Source of the DNA: Patescibacteria group bacterium
GTDB taxonomy: Bacteria > Patescibacteriota > Microgenomatia > UBA1406 > GWC2-37-13
Direction: 5' to 3'
DNA: 64,000 bases
NCBI GenBank assembly: GCA_026004435.1
Contig: BPJD01000001.1
Location: 1-64,000, forward strand
Position numbers and translations under genes: made by a program. Below the pieces are notes generated by a model. The model was not told where the DNA came from. It was given only the letters and a program-made list of their open reading frames with translations, and did not search any database. This document shows positions 36,870 to 45,108 of the stretch, one piece after another (within the stretch, counting starts at the first letter, position 1; every line of letters starts with the position of its first letter).

Positions 36870-38108
36870 TTAGACTTTAATATTAAGCAGAAAAAGACCC
36901 TTTTTTTGTTTATGGGGCTTTGTATAAGTCTGTAATCCTGTTGTTAAGCAGTTGGGATATTTTTGGTTAATAAGATCAATTTTTTCATAAAGACTTTGAA
37001 GTTTCGCTTCTTTATCTGGATCAGCAAAAATTTGCAACTGCCTAAGGTCAGCTGATTTAAGATTGAGCAATACCACTCCTGTTGCTCTATACTCTAAGTT
37101 TGGTTGATAGATCTTTATTAACTCCCGATCTATTCTTTTATAAATCAGTAAAGGATAGGCTGTATAGCAGGGTAAGTTTATCTCTGATTTTAGGTAAATA
37201 AATTGTTGGGTTTTTATAAAAATTATTATTTTATTTGTTAACAGATTAAGTTTTCTTAATTGTCTAAAAGCTGAGTCAATATTAGCAGACAAGTGTGATT
37301 TTATAATCTTGATATTTTTTGTTGGAGGGTAAAATGTCTGGCTTCTGGTTATTGATTTTGGTTTTTCTTTTTTCAGTATAATGTCGTAAATTTTTATACC
37401 TTTAAGTTCAAAATAAGTTTCTATCTGTGGTTTATAAAAATAAGTCTTTATAAAATTTATATTTTGGTTTGTAAAGTCCAAAGCTGTTTTTATGCCTAGT
37501 TTGATCATTTTGTTTGCTGTCTTGTTTCCTATTCCCCAAACATCTTGTATAGCAATCTGTGATAAAAAATTTTTGATTTGGTCTTTAGCTACCACTGTTA
37601 AGCCATCTGGTTTTCTGTGCTTAGAAGCTAATTTTGCTAAAGTCTTAGTTAGGCTTATGCCTATTGATACTGTTATATCAAGCTCTTTTTTAATTGTGTT
37701 TTTGATTGTCGCTCCAAGTTTGGTATAAGAGTGGTTGTAGAATGAGCCTAGTTCGGTTAGATCTAAAAATGATTCATCTATTGAGTAGTTCTCTATTTTG
37801 TCACAGAATCTGGCAAGTATTTTTGTCATTTTATTAGAGATTAATGTATAAAGTTTATACTGTGAGTTTCTGATAACAACTTGAGGAAATTGCTTTTTTA
37901 TATCCTTAATCAGCATACCTCTTTTAATGCCTAATTTTTTGGCTATATAGCAAACAGAGGTAGCAATACCTCTTTCTGCTCCTGTAACAACTGGTCGGTT
38001 TTTTAGGTAAGGAGATACAACCTTTTCGCATGAAGCAAAAAAAGCATCTGAGTCAATATGTAGTATGGTAGAAGGCCAGTTTTTGTTGGCATTTGATTTT
38101 GTTGTCAT
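36870..38108 (-). CDS. dinB: Y-family DNA polymerase (DinB/UmuC-like)
   Basis: 412 aa. LHIDSDAFFASCEKVVSP (first catalytic Asp), SIDESFLDLTELG (Asp-Glu pair) and SIGISLTKTLAKLASKHRKPDGL, then the helix-hairpin-helix VWGIGNKTANKM and the little-finger domain. A translesion polymerase for damage bypass. Its start overlaps the lexA stop by 4 bp, so the two form an SOS operon under the LexA box at 38703-38714. Could equally be named umuC. Confidence 0.93.
   Translation of the reverse strand: MTTKSNANKNWPSTILHIDSDAFFASCEKVVSPYLKNRPVVTGAERGIATSVCYIAKKLGIKRGMLIKDIKKQFPQVVIRNSQYKLYTLISNKMTKILARFCDKIENYSIDESFLDLTELGSFYNHSYTKLGATIKNTIKKELDITVSIGISLTKTLAKLASKHRKPDGLTVVAKDQIKNFLSQIAIQDVWGIGNKTANKMIKLGIKTALDFTNQNINFIKTYFYKPQIETYFELKGIKIYDIILKKEKPKSITRSQTFYPPTKNIKIIKSHLSANIDSAFRQLRKLNLLTNKIIIFIKTQQFIYLKSEINLPCYTAYPLLIYKRIDRELIKIYQPNLEYRATGVVLLNLKSADLRQLQIFADPDKEAKLQSLYEKIDLINQKYPNCLTTGLQTYTKPHKQKKGLFLLNIKV
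37380..37392 (+). repeat. 13-mer AATGTCGTAAATT, copy 3 (inside dinB)
   Basis: Exact copy. On the coding strand it reads ATT-TAC-GAC-ATT (I-Y-D-I), using TAC and GAC where this genome usually uses TAT and GAT. Confidence 0.6.
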
Positions 38109-38686
38109 AAATATTTTCTAACAACGCCTGTGACCACACCAGCAATTATTAGTTCATCTTTAGGATAAATAATTGGGTATTTGCTGTTGGCTGGTTTCAG
38201 GTAAATTTTATTCTTGTTCTTTATAAAGTATTTTATGGTCCATTTGCTGTCTACTTGAGCTATTACAATCATACCTGACTCTGGCGGTATTGTTCTATCG
38301 ACCAAAACATAATCTCCAGGCAGAATGCCGGCTGATATCATAGAGTCTCCAGAGATTTTTAGCATAAAGGTTGCTTGGGGGTTTTTGATTAAAAACTCAT
38401 CTAAAGATAAGGTGTCTAAAGTTTCTTCTTCTGTAGTATTGGGAAATCCAGCTTGAATATATCCAAGCAGTTTCACCGGCTTTAACTTGTCTGATGGTAT
38501 TAATTTTCCTTGTTCATCTTTTCTAATATAGTCTCTTTCAATAAGTTTTTGGCAAAAACGATAAACAGTGTTTTTTGATCTTAAATTAAAGATTTTGCAC
38601 ATCTCAGAGTATGAGGGAAGTCTTTTGTTATCAATATAAAATTTAGTAAGTTTTTGCAGTCTTTGTTCAAATACAGCCTGATCCAT
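38105..38686 (-). CDS. lexA: SOS repressor LexA
   Basis: 193 aa. N-terminal winged helix: LPSYSEMCKIFNLRSKNTVYRFCQKLIERDYI. The self-cleavage site is Ala-Gly in LLGYIQAGFPN. Catalytic Ser is in LKISGDSMISAGILPGDYVLVDR and the Lys in DSKWTIKYF. RecA filaments trigger cleavage and derepress the operon. The promoter carries a LexA box in its spacer (autoregulation), and the mRNA looks leaderless. dinB follows with a 4-bp overlap. Confidence 0.94.
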   Translation of the reverse strand: MDQAVFEQRLQKLTKFYIDNKRLPSYSEMCKIFNLRSKNTVYRFCQKLIERDYIRKDEQGKLIPSDKLKPVKLLGYIQAGFPNTTEEETLDTLSLDEFLIKNPQATFMLKISGDSMISAGILPGDYVLVDRTIPPESGMIVIAQVDSKWTIKYFIKNKNKIYLKPANSKYPIIYPKDELIIAGVVTGVVRKYL

Positions 38687-38693
38687 AATTTAA

Positions 38694-38722
38694 ATGATAA
38701 TAGAACAATCGTTCTATGTCAA
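38694..38722 (-). promoter_or_regulatory. lexA-dinB promoter with SOS box
   Basis: On the minus strand: TTGACA (38722-38717), a 17-bp spacer TAGAACGATTGTTCTAT, and TATCAT (38699-38694). The spacer contains GAAC-N4-GTTC, the core of the Bacillus/actinobacterial LexA (DinR) box, within the palindrome TAGAACNNNNGTTCTA. The ATG is 7 nt after the -10. Confidence 0.88.
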
Positions 38723-38748
38723 TGGTGGTTTTATGTTTTTAGCCTATA

Positions 38749-39070
38749 CAGGTAGCAGATTTATCAATCTACAGTTCTCATTGTGGTGCTCAATTAGTAT
38801 CCTGTAATTTAAATTTTTATGGGATGTTTTTAGATTGTAAAATATAAGGTGTTCTGATAGTTTTTTATTAGCAGTATTATCATTGGGTAGGTGTTTGGCT
38901 TGGTGTAAGATGTTTTATTGAGTTGGTGTTTAGTTGATTATCCAATTAAACATTTTATCTCTTTGCCTTTTTGTTTGCTCTTTGTTAATTTTATACTTTG
39001 CGGTTGTGTTGATTTATAAAGTAATTATGTTTGCTAAAAATTTCTTGTACTATTAAAACACGAATAAAAA
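38749..39070 (+). repeat. long direct repeat R1 (left flank of island)
   Basis: About 320 bp, imperfectly repeated at 42886-43199 in the same orientation. The core 38911-38958 matches 47 of 48 bases. Other shared blocks are GCAGATTTAT, ATATAAGGTGTTCT, ATACTTTGC and AAAACACnAATAAAAA. The core contains a hairpin at 38928-38951 (9-bp stem with one G-U, loop ATTATC). No ORF is evident except that its right end covers the last codons of the minus-strand gene. Confidence 0.8.
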
Positions 39071-39987
39071 GAGTATGCGGAAACAACTATAGTTTCATTC
39101 TGTTTTTTTTTATTTTTGCTAAATTTTTGTCTATATTTTTCAAATATTATCTTTATTTTTTCCATATCTAATTCTTTTAGTTCCTTTTCTTCAGTATTTT
39201 CGAAGACCTTGACAAATGGATATGTATGAAGATTTATGAAAGTAAGACAGAGTATTTTTAAGGTTTTATTTTTTTCAAGATTTTGAGGAGTTAATATGTA
39301 TCTTAAGACATCTGTGCTGATATAACTTAAAGTTGTAAGGTTTAAATACGAACCTTTTTTAATTTTTTCAAAAGTGTGATAATCAAAAAATCTGAAAAAA
39401 CGTTCTACTCTATCCCAAGAGTATAAGAAAATATCTGCTATTTTCTTTTTAATTTCTTTTTCATTTGCAAGGGATTCTAATTCGATTCGTTTATATTCTA
39501 ATCTTGAGAGAAAAAACATCCAAACAGCCTCTAAGCAAGTGCCTTGGTTTTTAAGCTTAAGTAAAGTAAGAAAATAGGATAGGTTTGCATCTTCGTTTAT
39601 GGTAAATCCTAATATTTGTTTTTGAAAGATTTCTTCAGATATAATAGAAAAATACTCAGAAAATTGCCTGTCTCTTCCAGGAGCAAAAAACAGAAGGCCT
39701 CTTGGAAGGTTAAATTTTTCCATATTGCTTCTTCTTAACATATGGCTAAATTTATGAACAACTGTTGAGAAGGCGCTTATAAAATTTTTTTTATAGTTTT
39801 TAGGAATTAAGATAAAAAATTTTCTTGCAGGATTTTTTGCGTATGGTCTATGTGTAGTAACCATTCCAGAACTATTATTGCGGTCTGATATTATAATATT
39901 CCAGCCTGCTTGTCCATTTTTGTATAGAGGTAGGTTATGAGTTTTTAAGAGCTCTTTAATAATTTGTTGCAAAAATTCTACAGGCAT
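39034..39987 (-). CDS. DUF1704-like peptidase homologue, active site altered
   Basis: 317 aa, soluble. VVHKFSHMLRRSNMEKFN followed ~35 residues later by SEEIF recalls the zinc motif (HExxTHxLRxxN ... EEG) of the DUF1704/MATCAP tyrosine-carboxypeptidase-like family. Here the catalytic Glu of HExxH is Lys (HKFSH), which should destroy activity. A basic tail (KKQNE) ends the protein. It lies downstream of a broken gene on the same strand inside the repeat-flanked island. Family call is moderate; it may itself be decaying. Confidence 0.45.
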   Translation of the reverse strand: MPVEFLQQIIKELLKTHNLPLYKNGQAGWNIIISDRNNSSGMVTTHRPYAKNPARKFFILIPKNYKKNFISAFSTVVHKFSHMLRRSNMEKFNLPRGLLFFAPGRDRQFSEYFSIISEEIFQKQILGFTINEDANLSYFLTLLKLKNQGTCLEAVWMFFLSRLEYKRIELESLANEKEIKKKIADIFLYSWDRVERFFRFFDYHTFEKIKKGSYLNLTTLSYISTDVLRYILTPQNLEKNKTLKILCLTFINLHTYPFVKVFENTEEKELKELDMEKIKIIFEKYRQKFSKNKKKQNETIVVSAYSFYSCFNSTRNF

Positions 39988-40140
39988 ATAATTAGAGAGT
40001 TCATAAATAGATTTCTAGTCATTTTAGATTTTTGTTTAGATTGTTATTTTTTATTATATTTGGATTGTTAATATGTCTTTTAAAAAAGTTTCGTATTATT
40101 GTTCCTATGTTATAATATTCTATTTTATTCTTTGTTTTAT

Positions 40141-41165
40141 TTAGATAAACGTCTCTTTTAAGTCTTTGAAAATAAATGTGGTTTTTTCATTGGAAAAATA
40201 TAGTTCAGTCTTTCTAAAAAAAGCTTTTTTTATAAGAGGACTTAATGAATTAAATATAATCTCTAAACTTTCTAAAATTATTAGTTTATAGATGTCTAAA
40301 ATTGCAACTTGTTGCATAATTTTGATTAAATCGGATTTTTCGGAGGTTTGATTTATATTTTCAATTTTTTGCTTGAAGCGTATTTTTATGTTTCTTAATG
40401 TGATTTCGATAATAGTGTTGAGTATTTCGAGCTTAAAGTATGCCTCTTTAAGTTTTTTGATCTTTTCAGGTTTTATATCAACAGTTCTTTTTATATCTAA
40501 ATCTTTTGGTTTTGATAAGATCTCTAGAATATATTTATTAATTCTAGTTTTTATTTTTAGGTCATTTGTTATGTTAGGTTTTGTGTTTAGTTGTTTAATT
40601 AAAAATAAGCTTAAGTTTAAAGGATTTTTATTGGTATTGTTTTTCTTTTCTATTGTTATATCATCAAAAATTATTTGTTTAACTTAATCAAACATTTGAT
40701 TAAGATTAAGTTTTCTATCAGTGTTCAGTGGTGTTTTATATTCGATAATGTATTCTTCTATTATTGTAGTTATTTTTTGTCTTATATTTCTTGTAATATC
40801 AGATAAAAAAATATCTAATTCTTTTGCGTTTAATTTATTTATATTGATTATTTTTTTGTTTAAGCTATGTTTTATCTCTTTTTGCAGTTGTGTTCTGTTA
40901 GAAAATTTTTTCCATTTAGTAAATTTTGTCCTTCATTTATTTCAAGAATAATTTTTTCTTTGTTTTGCTGTATTTTGTCTTTTTCTAGATCCTTTTTAAA
41001 GTCAAGTTTTGGCTTTATAGGAGTTTGCAGCAGAGAGTTAATTAATTTGTAATACTTTTTGTTTAATCCAAGATTATTAATCCAAAAATCTATTAAAATT
41101 TTTTTTGGGCCTTTTTTTGCTAAATTTTTTAGTTAAAACTCTAATAATGATCTGTGGTTTTTCAT
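40141..41165 (-). pseudogene. decayed ~340-codon gene, unknown family
   Basis: The minus strand reads as one protein only if three lesions are ignored. The ATG at 41165 opens MKNHRSLLEF, then TAA (41135-41133). The same frame continues (IDFWINNLGLNKKYYKLINS...) to a TAA at 40872-40874, with a frameshift just before it. The new frame runs KKFSNRTQLQKEIKHSLNKK... with a TAA at 40686-40684, and ends at TAA 40143-40141. The product is Lys/Ile/Asn-rich and helical; I recognise no family. The + strand ORFs here are Phe/Leu-rich shadows. It was probably in an operon with the 39034-39987 gene. Confidence 0.8.
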
Positions 41166-41230
41166 AGTATAGCTACAGATAGTCTGTCTTATAGTATAAT
41201 TGAAGGATAAATAGTTATAGTTTTTAAATT

Positions 41231-42160
41231 ATGCAAAATATTGGGATCATATATGAGTTTGGGGATTTAAAGATATTGAGATTAGACGAAGATGATCTGG
41301 GAAGGATTAATAAAAAAGAATTATCTGTGTTTCCTGTAATTCAAGTTTATGGTAGACATCCATTTGGCGTTTACCACCCTGAAAATACTACTTTTTATCA
41401 AAGGGTAAACCCTGATAAAGACTTTTTACAGAATATACGATCAAAAACAGAAAAAAAAGCTTTACTTAAGAACTATAGGTATATACATGATAAAGGTATA
41501 AAGTTATCTGTAAAAAAAGCAACTTTAGAAGATTATAAAAAGTTTGAAGAGTTATATAATAAGACAACTGCACTCAAGAAACGCTTTTTAAATATAAGTC
41601 TTAAAGAACAAGTATTTAGTAAAATAACAGGCGGTATGGGTGCGTTTTTTATCAATGCGACTTTAAATGACAAGTTACTATCTAGTTTGTTTTTTTATAT
41701 TCGTGGAACTGGAGAAAGCAGAAAAGCTGCTGTAACTGTTCGTGCTAATAAAAAGATAAAAGAATTGAAATCTGGTTTAATAGGTTTAATTGAGGTTGAG
41801 TTGGTTAAATTTTGCATTAAAAATAAAGTCTTAGAAATATCTCATGGTAATTCAACAAATCCAGCTGGTATTGTAGATTCAACTGGGACTTTTGAGTTTA
41901 AAACACGGTATGGAAATACTCCTTTTCCAGCTGGTATGTTTTTGACAACTTATATAAAATCAAGAGAGGTATCATTATCAGAGAATATTGTTTTTTTAAC
42001 TATTGGCAATGATGATTTAGAGTATTCAATTGTTTGTGATGAGGATAAACAAGAACAGTATGCATCAAGGTATTTAACAAAGTATGTTAATAAAGTTCGT
42101 TTTGTTTCATGGGAAGATGTAGAAACCTCGTATAAAGCTTTTATTCAAAAGTTTGTTTGA
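41231..42160 (+). CDS. GNAT-type (FemAB/Acetyltransf_6-like) protein
   Basis: 309 aa. The second half follows the GNAT pattern used by FemAB-like and BioF2 acyltransferases: KKFEELYNKTT, then LNDKLLSSLFFYIRGTGESRKAAVTVRA, then SGLIGLIEVELVKFCIKNKVLEISHGNST, ending in FEFKTRYGNTPFP (the K-x-x-FG segment). It might transfer an amino-acyl or acyl group to a peptide. TATAAT at 41195-41200 lies 30 bp upstream. It is divergent from the broken gene and within the repeat-flanked island. Intact reading frame. Confidence 0.5.
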   Translation: MQNIGIIYEFGDLKILRLDEDDLGRINKKELSVFPVIQVYGRHPFGVYHPENTTFYQRVNPDKDFLQNIRSKTEKKALLKNYRYIHDKGIKLSVKKATLEDYKKFEELYNKTTALKKRFLNISLKEQVFSKITGGMGAFFINATLNDKLLSSLFFYIRGTGESRKAAVTVRANKKIKELKSGLIGLIEVELVKFCIKNKVLEISHGNSTNPAGIVDSTGTFEFKTRYGNTPFPAGMFLTTYIKSREVSLSENIVFLTIGNDDLEYSIVCDEDKQEQYASRYLTKYVNKVRFVSWEDVETSYKAFIQKFV

Positions 42161-42385
42161 TTTAAGAATTGTGTTCATATCTTAAATGCAAGATATAAAT
42201 TTAGTAGAAAGCCATTAGAAAAATAAAAAGTCCAGAACTTTATTCTTATACAAAGATTTCTTGTTCTTAAGGTTGCTAAGACTGTGATTCGTTCTGGTAT
42301 TTTATGACAATTAATGTCTTTTGACCTTTTCTTTTCATCCTCTTTTACATTTTTATAGCCCAAAATTTATTCTTTTGACCTTGGA

Positions 42386-42730
42386 TTATAATAATTTCTG
42401 AGTAAAATTATCAAGCTTTACTTCACCTATCACAAATTCTAAAACACTCATCTCAAATTTTTTCTGCTCTTTTTTACTCAACATTGTTAAATAATAACTT
42501 GCCACAATTATCCCCAATGACTTTATAACTAGTCTTATTTGAGAATAATCTTCTGCTTTAGCAAGGTTTAACATCTTCTTTAGCTTTTTTAATTCTTCTT
42601 TAAGTTTTGGTTTACAGAGATGATTTTCTCGTCTTTCAATAAAAAGAAAAATAAATATAATTGACTATTTTCACTATCTTTAGAGTACTGAAATAATTCT
42701 TGTATGAAACGATAATTATACCCTGTGATT
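42386..42730 (-). pseudogene. remnant of a small gene (frameshifted)
   Basis: The open part 42386-42574 (MLNLAKAEDYSQIRLVIKSLG...) continues upstream without a stop into KPKLKEELKKLKK. About 60 bases further upstream the coding-like frame is another one (NYRFIQELFQYSKDSENSQLYLFFFLLKDEK). A single shift would join them into a ~110-residue helical protein. No family recognised. The stretch 42161-42385 shows nothing I can support. Confidence 0.35.
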
Positions 42731-42885
42731 TTCTATGCAAAATTACATCTAAAGATGCAGATTAACTCCCCTGGAAATATAGAGAATTTGTTAATTTATT
42801 GATTTTAGATTTTTAATTTGAGGGAAATTTTTAACAATTATTCTATCAACAACCATACCTTATGTTAGACTGGTGTATAAGTTGG

Positions 42886-43199
42886 TACATAGGTTGCAGA
42901 TTTATGAACCTGCAATTTACTCTTACAATTTAAACTTTATGATGTTTTTTTTATCATTGTAGGATATAAGGTGTTCTAAGATTTCCCATTGACAAAATTA
43001 TTCTTAGATATTTTAACCTATGTATAAAATGTTTTATTGAGTTAGTGTTTAGTTGATTATCCAATTAAACATTTTATATTTTTATCTTTAGTTTTTTTGT
43101 GTGTTCTTTTAGTCATTTTCATACTTTGCAGATGTGTTGGTTGTTTAGGTGATTAGTTGTTTGACAAAACCGCTTTGGTTGTCAAAACACTAATAAAAA
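42886..43199 (+). repeat. long direct repeat R2 (right flank of island)
   Basis: Partner of 38749-39070. Core 43030-43077 with the same hairpin at 43047-43070. Near its start TTGCAG-ATTTATGAAC-CTGCAA can form a second hairpin, where R1 has a different but also partly self-complementary sequence. It lies between the gene remnant and the end of the release factor gene. Confidence 0.8.
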
Positions 43200-43221
43200 A
43201 ACTGTTATTGTAGATGTTGTT

Positions 43222-43938
43222 TTATTTTTTTTTATTTAATTCTTTATTAACTTTTTTAAAGATTTCATCCCATCTTCCTTGTGAAATCACCTGATCCAGA
43301 TTGTAAAAGCTTTTTTTTATTCTGTGGTCTGTTATTCTATTTTGAGGAAAGTTGTAGGTTCGGATTTTCTCTGCTCTTTCTCCTGTTCCTAAATCTTTTA
43401 CATAAGAAAATATTGCTCCTTGTTTTTTTTCCTGTTCAAGTTCGTATAGTTTTGCTGCCAACAGATTAAGCGCTATTTTCCTGTTGGCTTCTTGAAATCT
43501 TTCTCTGCTGGCTGAGACTGTTATACCTGTGGGTTTGTGTGTCAGTCTCACTGCTGTCTCAACTTTATTAACATTTTGGCCTCCATGTCCTCCGCTTCTG
43601 AAAAACTGCCACTCCAAATCATTCGGTTTTATATCAATGTCTGTTTCTAGTATTTCCGGCAAAACTATTATTATAGCTGTCGAGGTATGAATTCTTCCGT
43701 ATCTTTCTGTTGTTGGTATTCTTTGAACTCTGTGAACACCTGTTTCATTTTTTAATAGCTCGTAGATGTTTTCTCCTTTTATCTGGATAATGTCATCATC
43801 CAACATCTTGACTTTATAATTGTTTCGTTCTGCGTATTTAAGATAGGAGTTTAACAGGTCCTGTGCCCACAAATTTGCTTCTTGGCCTCCTACTCCGGGT
43901 TTTGCTTCAATAATTGCAGTATCGTTTTTTATTTGCAT
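43222..43938 (-). CDS. prfA: peptide chain release factor 1, domain 1 missing
   Basis: 238 aa from the ATG at 43938 (AGGA 10 nt upstream; an ATG at 43962 lies inside the htrA gene). Full-length RF1 is ~355 aa. Here it starts at the equivalent of domain 2: [20 protein letters not shown]. The codon-recognition region has [17 protein letters not shown], i.e. the P-x-T tripeptide of RF1 (UAA/UAG). GGQ is in [17 protein letters not shown]. The N-terminal domain, which contacts the stalk base and RF3, is absent, with no in-frame remnant upstream. It is 4 bp downstream of htrA. Confidence 0.85.
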   Translation of the reverse strand: MQIKNDTAIIEAKPGVGGQEANLWAQDLLNSYLKYAERNNYKVKMLDDDIIQIKGENIYELLKNETGVHRVQRIPTTERYGRIHTSTAIIIVLPEILETDIDIKPNDLEWQFFRSGGHGGQNVNKVETAVRLTHKPTGITVSASRERFQEANRKIALNLLAAKLYELEQEKKQGAIFSYVKDLGTGERAEKIRTYNFPQNRITDHRIKKSFYNLDQVISQGRWDEIFKKVNKELNKKK

Positions 43939-43942
43939 TATT

Positions 43943-45091
43943 TTATTCCTGAAGTTCAGCAAGTTTTAAACTGATAGTTTTAGTTTCTCCATTTCTCCAT
44001 ACTTTTAGTGTTACAGTGTCTCCTACTTTTTTCTTGAGTATTAGTTGGGCTAAGGTCCTGTTATCGGCATTAGTGAGTCTTTGCCCGTCCAGCTCTGTAA
44101 TAATATCACCCGATCTAATGCCTGCTTTGAAGGCTGGGGAGTTTTCTTCAACTGATACGACAAAAGCTCCTTCTGGTACTTCATTTAAAATTGCTGTTTG
44201 TTTGTCTATCATTTTGTACCTGACTCCAATGTATGGTCTGGCAAAACTGCCTCCTCTTTCTTTAAACTGAGTTAGCAGTTCTTTTACTACATTTATAGGT
44301 ATGGCAAAGCCAATGTTTTGTCCGTTTAGCGCAACAGCAGTATTAACGCCAATTACTTGTCCCTTTGAGTTCAGCAGTGGTCCTCCTGAGTTGCCGGGGT
44401 TTATTGCGGCATCGGTCTGGATTACATTATCTAGTCTTTCTACAAAGCCTTCAAAAGGTGATCCTGCTGTGATTCCTCTGCCTAATCCTGATATAATTCC
44501 TGCTGTGACTGTGTTTCTAAATTCTCCTAAAGGAGTTCCAATAGCTATTGCCAGCTGGCCTAATTTTAAGTTGTCTGAATTGCCTAATTGTAATGGTTTT
44601 AGGTTGTTGGCTTCAATTTTTAGTATTGCCAAATCATTTAAAGGATCTCTGTAAATGTTTTTTACTTCATATTCTTTGTTGTCGTTAGTTATAACTATAT
44701 AAGTAGCGTTTGTCTCAGAGACTACGTGTTTGTTGGTTATTATTAACCCGTCTTCTGATACTATAAATCCGCTGCCTATATTTTGCGGTTCGTTGTCTTG
44801 GGGAATTTCCTGAAACGGCGAGAATGGGTTAAAGGGATCAAAAATATAACCTTGTGAACCTCTGTTTTGTTTTATGCTTACTGTTACTACTGATGGCAGT
44901 GAGTTTTCAACAACGTCGATTATAGTTGATTCTTCAGTTACTACTACTCTTTTTTCTTCAATTTGTGTATTAATCTTAGGTTGGCTGAAGTTAAAATTAA
45001 GTTTGTTTTGTCTTGGCAGAAGGTTAAACATCTGCGCCAATGGGTAAAGCAGTATTATTATAAGTGTTATTAATAAAATATTTTTTTTCAT
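43943..45091 (-). CDS. HtrA/DegP-like serine protease with PDZ
   Basis: 382 aa. N-terminal anchor ([18 protein letters not shown]). Trypsin-like triad: His in [10 protein letters not shown], Asp in [11 protein letters not shown], Ser in [14 protein letters not shown]. One PDZ domain at the C-terminus ([29 protein letters not shown]). Degrades or refolds damaged proteins outside the membrane. It sits in a run with another membrane-anchored protease (ctp) 17 bp upstream. Confidence 0.94.
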   Translation of the reverse strand: MKKNILLITLIIILLYPLAQMFNLLPRQNKLNFNFSQPKINTQIEEKRVVVTEESTIIDVVENSLPSVVTVSIKQNRGSQGYIFDPFNPFSPFQEIPQDNEPQNIGSGFIVSEDGLIITNKHVVSETNATYIVITNDNKEYEVKNIYRDPLNDLAILKIEANNLKPLQLGNSDNLKLGQLAIAIGTPLGEFRNTVTAGIISGLGRGITAGSPFEGFVERLDNVIQTDAAINPGNSGGPLLNSKGQVIGVNTAVALNGQNIGFAIPINVVKELLTQFKERGGSFARPYIGVRYKMIDKQTAILNEVPEGAFVVSVEENSPAFKAGIRSGDIITELDGQRLTNADNRTLAQLILKKKVGDTVTLKVWRNGETKTISLKLAELQE

Positions 45092-45108
45092 AATCAGCTA
45101 GTATTCTA

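Noticed and set aside
40373-41052. Three + strand ORFs (40373-40687, 40721-40951, 40867-41052)
   Set aside because: Their Phe/Ile/Leu/Ser-rich products are the mirror of a Lys/Asn/Ile-rich minus-strand gene. The minus strand gives a continuous protein apart from three lesions.
42175-42363. 62-aa minus-strand ORF
   Set aside because: No plausible start region, low-complexity composition, no partner; probably chance within decaying DNA.
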